From positions 1 through 7,466 of the forward strand of contig JAGFXG010000049.1 of assembly GCA_017860985.1 (NCBI GenBank): 7,466 nucleotides of DNA. Reading direction: 5' to 3'. Source of the DNA: Deltaproteobacteria bacterium. Lineage in GTDB: Bacteria > Desulfobacterota > Syntrophia > Syntrophales > Smithellaceae. The translations under genes and the position numbers were made by a program. The notes beneath the pieces were generated by a model. That model was not told the origin of the DNA. It worked only from the letters and a program-made list of their open reading frames with translations, and made no database searches. Positions 1-5,492 of the stretch are shown piece by piece. The stretch's first letter is position 1; each line of letters starts with the position of its first letter.

Positions 1-1
1 G

Positions 2-781
2 AAAGACGGGCAGCAGCCAACAGGCAATATTGACACCATCGTGCAGTCTCTGGCCGGCAACTTCCGTGGTGACGTTGAGATCGTCAACCTCATGGATATC
101 GATATCAAGGGTGGTTGCCTGGGATGCTGCAAGTGCGGCATTAATAATATATGTGATTATCAGGGCAAAGACGGTTACATTGATTTCTACAACAATAAAG
201 TCAAAAAGGCGGACGTTGTGGTTTACGCGGGCGCCATTCACGACCGCTATTTTTCAGCAAGGTGGAAGACTTTTTTTGATCGATCCTTCTACAACACCCA
301 CACGCCGACACTTATTGGCAAACAGATTGCATTCCTAATTTCGGGCCCGCTGGGACAGCTCCCCAACTTACGCCAGATTCTGGAAGCTTACGCAGAATTT
401 CAGGAGGCGAATCTTGCGGGTATTGTTACGGATGAGTCACAGAATTCTACGCAGATTGACAGGCTTCTTAAGGAGCTGGCGGGTGCGCTGGTGCGCCCTT
501 CCGTTCAGGGCTACACCCCCCCCATGACTTTTCTTGGCGTTGGCGGCGGAAAAATTTTCAGGGATGAAGTTTATGGCATGCTGCGTTTTGTTTTTCAGGC
601 CGATCACCGCTACTATAAGAAGCACAAGTTTTACGATTTTCCACAGAAGAATTACAAGATCAGACGTATGAACGCCTTAATGATGGTTATGACGAAGATT
701 CCGACCGTAAGGAAAAAATTTCTAAAAGTTATCAAAGAGCAAATGGTGAAGCCGATCAAATATATCGCAGAAAACAGATAA
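2..781 (+). CDS. Iron-sulfur flavoprotein-like NAD(P)H-dependent FMN reductase family protein (5' partial)
   Basis: The frame is open from base 2, so the true start lies upstream. A GTG at 41 is only an internal valine codon, since readable family-like sequence (KDGQQPTGNID) precedes it. About 10-15 residues seem to be missing, the part that would hold the first beta strand and the flavin phosphate loop start. The protein looks like the flavodoxin-fold NADPH-dependent FMN reductase / WrbA-like group: after a strand 'VEIVNLMD' comes GCLGCCKCG, then a strand 'ADVVVYAGAIHDRYFSARWKTFFDR', typical of the FMN-binding half. Numbered from the GTG, Cys 26, 29, 32 and 38 form C-x2-C-x2-C-x5-C, which fits the compact 4Fe-4S motif of iron-sulfur flavoproteins (Isf); a further Cys sits at 30. 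The C-terminal ~70 residues are basic and aromatic and extend beyond the core fold. It ends in tandem stops TAATAA. Role: probably cytoplasmic electron transfer or reduction of small substrates using FMN. The substrate cannot be told. The GNAT gene follows after 17 bp and is probably cotranscribed. Confidence 0.85.
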   Translation, partial: KDGQQPTGNIDTIVQSLAGNFRGDVEIVNLMDIDIKGGCLGCCKCGINNICDYQGKDGYIDFYNNKVKKADVVVYAGAIHDRYFSARWKTFFDRSFYNTHTPTLIGKQIAFLISGPLGQLPNLRQILEAYAEFQEANLAGIVTDESQNSTQIDRLLKELAGALVRPSVQGYTPPMTFLGVGGGKIFRDEVYGMLRFVFQADHRYYKKHKFYDFPQKNYKIRRMNALMMVMTKIPTVRKKFLKVIKEQMVKPIKYIAENR

Positions 782-788
782 TAACATC

Positions 789-793
789 AGGAG
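789..793 (+). promoter_or_regulatory. Shine-Dalgarno site deciding the GNAT gene start
   Basis: AGGAG lies five bases before ATG 799. The alternative in-frame GTG at 793 overlaps this site and would have no ribosome binding site of its own, so ATG 799 is preferred. Confidence 0.7.
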
Positions 794-798
794 TGACC

Positions 799-1590
799 AT
801 GACTGCGAATGATGTCCTGCGATTCAGTGATCTTAATCTGGCGGCATATATCCGCGAAATGACCCGCTGGAACGCGCCTGGCGAAATATTCGAGCAAAAC
901 GATCTATTGCTGACGAAAGGACCAGGCACATCTCCTGTGACCAGTGTTGCCATGAGTCTACACAACGGAGATGACCATGCCGCAATCGACCGGTTTGACC
1001 GAATCCGGTTATTTTACAGGGAAAGAAAATCCTCCTTCAGCATTCACATCAGAAAACATGCGGACGCGGCATTAGAATCCATCTGTCTGCGGGAAAAGAT
1101 GATTCAGATATCCGACGCACCGGGCATGATGACGGATCGTCCGTTGAAGGACATCACAGCGCCAGAAGGGATTGAAATTCGGCACATTGTTGATGTGGAC
1201 GGCGTGATCGACTTTGCGTCGGTTACCACACAAAGTTATCAGAGTCTGGGAATGCCCGTGCAGACTGGCCAACAGATATTCGCGTCCCCGGAAAGGCTGC
1301 TGCAACCATACAATTATCTGGTTGTAGCCTATGATCAGGAACAGCCCGTTTCTGCCGCGATGATTCTGTTTTCACATTCCATCGCCGGCATCTACTGGGT
1401 AGGCACGCTGGAGCATTACCGTGGAAGAGGCCTGGCCCATACCTGTGTTTGCCAGGTTACTCACGAGGCCTTTCGGCGAGGCGCGACCATGGCCGTGCTT
1501 CAGGCCAGCAAATTCGGTGCACCGCTTTATCATCGCATGGGATTCAAAGAAATCACAAGATATCCGTGGTACATGTATATTGAAAAATAA
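799..1590 (+). CDS. GNAT family N-acetyltransferase
   Basis: This encodes a 263-residue protein from ATG 799; a GTG two codons upstream is possible but poorly placed. The C-terminal third shows the GNAT acetyl-CoA binding signature: strand 'GIYWVGTLEHYRGRGLA' with the R-x-x-G-x-G/A-type loop as R208-G-R-G211-L-A213, then a helix 'HEAFRRGATMAVL', then 'QASKFGAPLYHRMGFKEI' (Y244, G248, F249), the usual beta5/alpha4 region with the tyrosine near the CoA thiol. The N-terminal ~150 residues are less conserved in appearance and may form a second, degenerate GNAT-like or substrate-binding half, since the length is well above the ~150 residues of a single-domain GNAT. The acyl acceptor is unknown. 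The gene follows the flavoprotein gene after 17 bp on the same strand, so an operon is likely. Its 3' end faces the convergent CDF gene with a 63-bp gap. Confidence 0.85.
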   Translation: MTANDVLRFSDLNLAAYIREMTRWNAPGEIFEQNDLLLTKGPGTSPVTSVAMSLHNGDDHAAIDRFDRIRLFYRERKSSFSIHIRKHADAALESICLREKMIQISDAPGMMTDRPLKDITAPEGIEIRHIVDVDGVIDFASVTTQSYQSLGMPVQTGQQIFASPERLLQPYNYLVVAYDQEQPVSAAMILFSHSIAGIYWVGTLEHYRGRGLAHTCVCQVTHEAFRRGATMAVLQASKFGAPLYHRMGFKEITRYPWYMYIEK

Positions 1591-1653
1591 TGGTTTTGAA
1601 AATCACCTATACCAACAGCATCCGATGTTTTGGCACTGATCTCCCCGGGCGTG

Positions 1654-2604
1654 TCATTGCGTCTGATAGTCTGTGTAAGGGCACTTCCGATTATTCTTAA
1701 CGTAAGCGCAATCCCTGCTGCACGGCTCTATATGCACCGTCACTTCACTGTCCGAAACAGCATTGAAAATATCCTGCTTCAGGGCGGAGGCAATCTGATG
1801 GGCCTGCTTGACGGAAATGTGCTCGGGCATAACCAGGTGGATGTCCACAAACTGTTTGCGACCGGCCGATCTCGTTCGTATATCTTTAAAATCACAGTAC
1901 CTTTCATGATGAAAGGCCAGTGCCTTGATGACATCCATCTGGCTGGTTTCGCCAATGGACGCGTCCAGAAGCTTCATATAGGCTTCCTTCAGAAGCCGCA
2001 CGGACGGCACTGTAATCAACACGCTGACCAGCAACGTTGCCATAGGATCAACATATTGTGCCAATTTCAAAAATCCATAATGATGAAGGATCATCACCAG
2101 GGCAAAGGCCAGAGTGATCGATAGAGAGATATAGCCTTCCAGGCGGAAATGCAGCCCCTCGGCTTTGAGGGCCGGTGACGCATGTTTTTCTCCAAGTTTC
2201 ATAATAAAGCGGGAGCCCCAGAAATTGATCATCACGCCCATTAAGCTGGTGCTCAAACCGATGACAGGTGAATGCATTCCCTCACTGGGATGAACAAGGC
2301 TAAGGATGGCCTGAACAGACATGGCAAGCGCCAGGCCTATCAGCACAACGCCTTCTATCGCTTCGGTGACATTTTCAACCTTGCCGTAACCATAGTTATG
2401 AAGAAGGTCGGCGGGTTTATTCGACATCTTGATCGCATAATAAAGTATACCGGATACACACAGCGCAATGGCCGATATTCCGAGATCAGCGGCGACGGCA
2501 AGTGAATTGACGATCAATAACGTAATCGCTTTAATAACAAAAAGAATTACATTACAAATAAGACTGACCCGTACCGCAACCATCATTCCATCATTGTTTT
2601 TCAT
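1654..2604 (-). CDS. Cation diffusion facilitator (CDF)-like transporter with atypical metal site
   Basis: The product has 316 residues with the CDF layout: six hydrophobic segments (about residues 12-33, 35-58, 80-103, 113-134, 157-175, 185-202) and a cytoplasmic C-terminal domain (about 205-295). That domain ends in 'VTVHIEP', the ferredoxin-like dimerisation domain seen in FieF/YiiP. Family hallmarks include 'PADLLHNYGYGKVENV' after TM2 and 'VDPMATLLVS' in TM6. CDF proteins exchange divalent metals for protons across the inner membrane. Here the TM2 ligand positions (H/D-x3-D in ZitB or FieF) read I43-x3-A47, although the preceding D40 is kept, and TM5 has H152-x3-E156 instead of HxxxD. 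The tail carries Cys 295, 299 and 308. Metal transport by the standard mechanism is therefore doubtful, and the substrate is not assignable. ATG 2604 is preceded only by a weak purine run (AAGAAAAAAG). The gene lies 69 bp after the MFS gene on the same strand, probably cotranscribed. Confidence 0.85.
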   Translation of the reverse strand: MKNNDGMMVAVRVSLICNVILFVIKAITLLIVNSLAVAADLGISAIALCVSGILYYAIKMSNKPADLLHNYGYGKVENVTEAIEGVVLIGLALAMSVQAILSLVHPSEGMHSPVIGLSTSLMGVMINFWGSRFIMKLGEKHASPALKAEGLHFRLEGYISLSITLAFALVMILHHYGFLKLAQYVDPMATLLVSVLITVPSVRLLKEAYMKLLDASIGETSQMDVIKALAFHHERYCDFKDIRTRSAGRKQFVDIHLVMPEHISVKQAHQIASALKQDIFNAVSDSEVTVHIEPCSRDCAYVKNNRKCPYTDYQTQ

Positions 2605-2673
2605 GCTTTTTTCTTACACCGATTCCCTGATTTAGACAAATATAAATTGAACCCTTCACGAATGAAACGCCCG

Positions 2674-3954
2674 TTACCTGATCGCCCCGGGCAAACCGGG
2701 GGGACGAGCCAGAAACGCCAGAACAATACTGACGAAAAGCAGAACTGACGCGGTAGCAAAGGGAATCGTATAATTTCCCGTCCTGTCATAGAAAAACCCC
2801 GCCAGTATGGGACTCACGGCGCTCACCAGGGTCACCACCGGGGTTGTCCAACCGACAATCCTGGAAAAGTGTTTGCGGCCGAAGTAGGCTCCCATAACGT
2901 TGGGCAGAAGCACAATCATTCCACCAAATCCGATGCCGGTAAGGACAGAATAGAGATAAACAAAAAAGATTGCTCCAGCATTCAAGAGCGACACAATCCC
3001 CAGAGCCATGCATCCAAGAAAAACGGCCGCCAGGCTCCGTCCGTCAAACCGCATGCCAAGGATACCACTGATCAGTCTCCCCAGAATACTCATTCCCAGC
3101 ATCAGACCCAGAGCCGTGGCCGACACCATGGAAGAATAATGCAAATCCCGCAGGTAGGCCACCTGATGCGTCGTCATCATGTTATGGACAAACAATACAG
3201 CGGAAAACAAAACCAACAGCAACCAAAGAGCCGGCGTTCGCATGGCGCCCCGAACACTCCAGTCCACAGCCGTTGAATATACGCGCCCCTCTGCAGAGCT
3301 TTGAAGGTTGTCGGAGGGAACATCCTCCTGCAGACCGTCCGGCAACTGGCCTTCACTCTCGGGTGTATTCCGAATAAGAATTCCGGCCAGAACAACCGCC
3401 AGTAAAAGATGCACTAAAGACAGGCAGACCCATGCCCATCGCCAACCAAGACCGGAAATGAACACAATAATCAGCGGCGGCAGAAGAAATCCGCCAACAC
3501 CGCCTGAAGCAAAAAGCAATCCCAAAGCCAGAGATCTTTTCCTGATGAACCAGTGATTGATTACCGTCGTCATGGTTAAAAATTCTGAAAAGGCCAGGCC
3601 AAGTCCGCCCATCACACCAAAAAAAAGATAAACTTGCCAGATTTCCCGGACCTGAGACATACCGAGCAGACCAAACGCCGCAAAGATGTTCCCTAGAATG
3701 ACATTTTTACGGGCGCCAAAGCGGGCAATCGTCCAACCAACCAATGGCCCAAGCAGTCCACCGGTAATCAGAAAAAGCGTGTAGGGGCCGGACAAAGCCG
3801 AACGGGGCCATTCGAAGGCTTCATTCATCGACGGGAGAAACACACCATAAGCGTAAGTGACATCACCACAAATGCAGCCATACGCCAGCATTGCACCCGC
3901 AAGCGTTGACCAGCCCGAAAATTCCTTTTGTTTGAAGGGGAATGAATTGTTCAT
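2674..3954 (-). CDS. MFS permease, MCT/OFA-like (monocarboxylate or oxalate/formate antiporter-like)
   Basis: This is a 426-residue integral membrane protein with about twelve hydrophobic segments in two halves, split by a polar loop at about residues 195-240. Motif A of the major facilitator superfamily is visible between TM2 and TM3 (G73 ... R78-FGARK83), with a diverged copy in the second half (YFGRKHFSR). The 'AFEWPRSALSGPY' segment before TM2, 'NHWFIRKRSLALG' (133-145) before TM5, and 'AMRTPALWLLL' leading into TM7 resemble the monocarboxylate transporter and oxalate/formate antiporter groups. The likely role is secondary transport of a small organic acid across the inner membrane, but the substrate cannot be read from sequence. 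The start at ATG 3954 lacks a clear Shine-Dalgarno. It sits about 28 bases downstream of the transcription start predicted from the TTGACA/TATACT promoter, which supports it. This is the first gene of a likely two-gene unit with the CDF gene. Confidence 0.88.
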   Translation of the reverse strand: MNNSFPFKQKEFSGWSTLAGAMLAYGCICGDVTYAYGVFLPSMNEAFEWPRSALSGPYTLFLITGGLLGPLVGWTIARFGARKNVILGNIFAAFGLLGMSQVREIWQVYLFFGVMGGLGLAFSEFLTMTTVINHWFIRKRSLALGLLFASGGVGGFLLPPLIIVFISGLGWRWAWVCLSLVHLLLAVVLAGILIRNTPESEGQLPDGLQEDVPSDNLQSSAEGRVYSTAVDWSVRGAMRTPALWLLLVLFSAVLFVHNMMTTHQVAYLRDLHYSSMVSATALGLMLGMSILGRLISGILGMRFDGRSLAAVFLGCMALGIVSLLNAGAIFFVYLYSVLTGIGFGGMIVLLPNVMGAYFGRKHFSRIVGWTTPVVTLVSAVSPILAGFFYDRTGNYTIPFATASVLLFVSIVLAFLARPPGLPGAIR

Positions 3955-3988
3955 GAATCACTGCACAAGGTTGCTCAAATTGATTTAA

Positions 3989-4017
3989 AGTATAGGCAGA
4001 ACGCTCATTCCTGTCAA
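3989..4017 (-). promoter_or_regulatory. Predicted sigma70 promoter for the MFS-CDF unit
   Basis: On the minus strand TTGACA (4017-4012) is followed by a 17-base spacer and TATACT (3994-3989). This is a perfect -35 box, a 5/6 match to the -10 box and optimal spacing. Transcription would start near 3982, giving a leader of about 28 bases before ATG 3954. It is strong by consensus but untested. Confidence 0.7.
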
Positions 4018-4141
4018 CAAATTAAAGCAAACAGCCGATATTATTTCTTTTATTTTATATTTCAAACGACAGGGAAAAGAGATAGAATAATAAATAAATT
4101 TCTAACCCCAAGACGGCTTCTAACCGCGAAAGGTTTAGGTT
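4018..4141 (+). promoter_or_regulatory. A+T-rich leader/promoter region of the amidohydrolase-C39 gene
   Basis: This stretch lies between the divergent promoter and ATG 4142. It is A+T-rich over 4037-4100. A possible -10 box TAGAAT (4083-4088) has only a weak -35 partner (TTTCAA, 4060-4065), so no firm promoter can be named and an activator or alternative sigma factor is possible. Two copies of TTCTAACC (4100-4107 and 4118-4125) are 18 bases apart, start to start. The ribosome binding site is probably GAAAGG (4128-4133), eight bases before the start codon. Nearby GGTT stretches (4132-4135 and 4138-4141) could pair with the TAACC copies. Confidence 0.4.
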
Positions 4142-5455
4142 ATGACAGGATCGGACATTTTAGTTGTTGTGCCTCACGGCGGTGTTGTGATTCCACCGGA
4201 GATCTCACTGGAAGATCTGACAGATGATTTTACCTCGCTTTTGAAAAACGTCGACTGGTTCACGCAGTGGCTATACGATTTCCGCGACATTCTCTCCAAC
4301 CGGCAACTTGTGTTTCCTTACTGCAGCATCCTTCTCGACGCAAACCGGGATCCCGCGGATATCGATGAGTGCGTGCCGGTTAAGGATGTCTTCGGCCGTC
4401 CGATCTACCGCAGCGCTTATGAACCATCGGCTTCCATGCGGGCAGCCTGGTCGGACAAATATCTCAAACCCTTCCACCGCAGCATCGAAGAAAACATTTC
4501 CGCCGGAGCGGGTTTGATCTTTGACGGACATTCCACGGTAACCGCACGCGGGGTCGCCGACAATCAGATCGACCTGATGAATTTTCAGCACACGGGCCGC
4601 GATGAAAAGCCGCTTTACTATTGTCCGGACGTCATTGTGGAAACCTATGCCGCAGAACTTCGTAAGCAACTGCCTGATGTACACGTCACCGTGAATGCCT
4701 CGGAGTACATCACTGTGCACGGTCATGTGTGCGCCGCGCATTCCGTCAACGCGATCAAACGTATCGGAGCTCGCGCACCGGCGTTCATTCAGGAAACCAA
4801 CGAACGCCTATTTAAAAATGAGGACGGAACGCCCAATGTCGGACAGATCAACCGCCTCAGGCGAGCGTTTGCCGAATCGCTCTTTCAGACGATTCAGTCT
4901 CTTCAGGAGTCGCAGAAAGTGTCGATGATTGACCTGCACATCGGCAAACAGATCTATGATTACGACTGCGGCGTGCAGGCGCTCCAGACCGTGATGGCCT
5001 ACTACGGCGTGGATGCGGATCGCGATGAACTGGTGCAGGCACTCGGCACAACCGAGGAAGGGGGAACACCACCCCAGGCAATGATCGCGGCTGCGCAGAG
5101 CTACGGTTTCGAGGTAAAATCCGGCACACAATGGTCGCTAAACCAGGTCAAGCAGTACGTGGACACCGGAACGCCGGTGATCGTGCTTTTGCAGGCCTGG
5201 GCGGAACGCTACATGACAATCGACGACTGGCGACGCGACTGGGACAACGGCCACTACGCAATTGTGATCGGCCTCAACAAGGATGTTTTACTTTTTGAAG
5301 ATCCCGCAACCATTCGCCGGACCTGGCTGCGCGAACGCGAGTTTCTGGCGCGCTGGCACGACATTGACACAAGAACCGGCGAGAAATACGAGCATTTCGG
5401 CATGGTTCTTCTGGGGAAACAACCTGCCAAGCTGTCCCTCGAACATATGGATTGA
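4142..5455 (+). CDS. N-formylglutamate amidohydrolase-like / C39-type cysteine peptidase fusion
   Basis: The product has 437 residues in two domains and no signal peptide or membrane segment, so it is probably cytoplasmic. Residues ~1-250 resemble N-formylglutamate amidohydrolase (HutG-type, a zinc hydrolase releasing formate from N-formylglutamate): PHGG with H12, 'LLDANRDP' (D66, N68, R69, D70), 'FDGHS' (D128, H130) and 'QETNERLF' (E218, N220) are all in the order expected for the family. Residues ~262-437 resemble the papain-like C39 peptidase domain that cleaves leader peptides in bacteriocin ABC transporters: Q270-x4-D-C276-G, then 'GHYAIVIG' with H371 and 'FEDPA' with D387. The Gln-to-Cys (6) and His-to-Asp (16) spacings match my recollection of the ComA-type C39 triad, so the site looks intact. 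There is no ABC transporter or ATPase part. An internal ATG at residue 262 begins the second domain but has no well-spaced ribosome site, so one polypeptide is likely. The real substrate is unknown; an N-acylated glutamate or peptide/isopeptide is inferred. The PAS kinase gene starts 37 bp later. Confidence 0.85.
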   Translation: MTGSDILVVVPHGGVVIPPEISLEDLTDDFTSLLKNVDWFTQWLYDFRDILSNRQLVFPYCSILLDANRDPADIDECVPVKDVFGRPIYRSAYEPSASMRAAWSDKYLKPFHRSIEENISAGAGLIFDGHSTVTARGVADNQIDLMNFQHTGRDEKPLYYCPDVIVETYAAELRKQLPDVHVTVNASEYITVHGHVCAAHSVNAIKRIGARAPAFIQETNERLFKNEDGTPNVGQINRLRRAFAESLFQTIQSLQESQKVSMIDLHIGKQIYDYDCGVQALQTVMAYYGVDADRDELVQALGTTEEGGTPPQAMIAAAQSYGFEVKSGTQWSLNQVKQYVDTGTPVIVLLQAWAERYMTIDDWRRDWDNGHYAIVIGLNKDVLLFEDPATIRRTWLREREFLARWHDIDTRTGEKYEHFGMVLLGKQPAKLSLEHMD

Positions 5456-5480
5456 GAAGCCGGAAAATTTACATCGAATC

Positions 5481-5486
5481 AGGAGA
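5481..5486 (+). promoter_or_regulatory. Shine-Dalgarno site of the sensor kinase gene
   Basis: AGGAGA lies six bases before ATG 5493. It fixes the start of the long open frame that runs off the window. Confidence 0.8.
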
Positions 5487-5492
5487 CATCAG

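Noticed and set aside
1591..1653. Convergent gap between the GNAT and CDF genes, searched for a bidirectional terminator
   Set aside because: No stem with a T-run was found by eye on either strand; termination may be Rho-dependent.
1630..2124. 164-codon plus-strand open frame opposite the CDF gene
   Set aside because: It lies almost wholly antisense to a clearly recognised gene, has no recognisable motif and looks like an antisense shadow.
2685..2701. GC-rich inverted repeat (CCCCGG, 5-base loop, CCGGGG) at the 3' end of the MFS gene, considered as a terminator
   Set aside because: It lies inside the coding sequence and is not followed by a T-run on either strand, so it does not look like an intrinsic terminator.
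2869..3276. 135-codon plus-strand open frame opposite the MFS gene
   Set aside because: The translation is His/Gln/Lys-rich with no motif, as expected for the complement of a membrane protein gene.
4271..4741. 156-codon minus-strand open frame opposite the amidohydrolase domain
   Set aside because: The plus-strand frame carries conserved catalytic motifs over the same bases; the reverse frame has none.
4808..5131. Minus-strand open frames of 107 and 90 codons opposite the C39 domain
   Set aside because: They overlap each other and the well-supported peptidase domain, and the translations are low-complexity or arginine-rich, typical of shadow frames.
4925..5455. Possible separate translation of the C39 domain from the internal ATG at 4925
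   Set aside because: The nearest AGGAG (4904-4908) is 16 bases away, too far for normal initiation, and the frame is continuous with the first domain.
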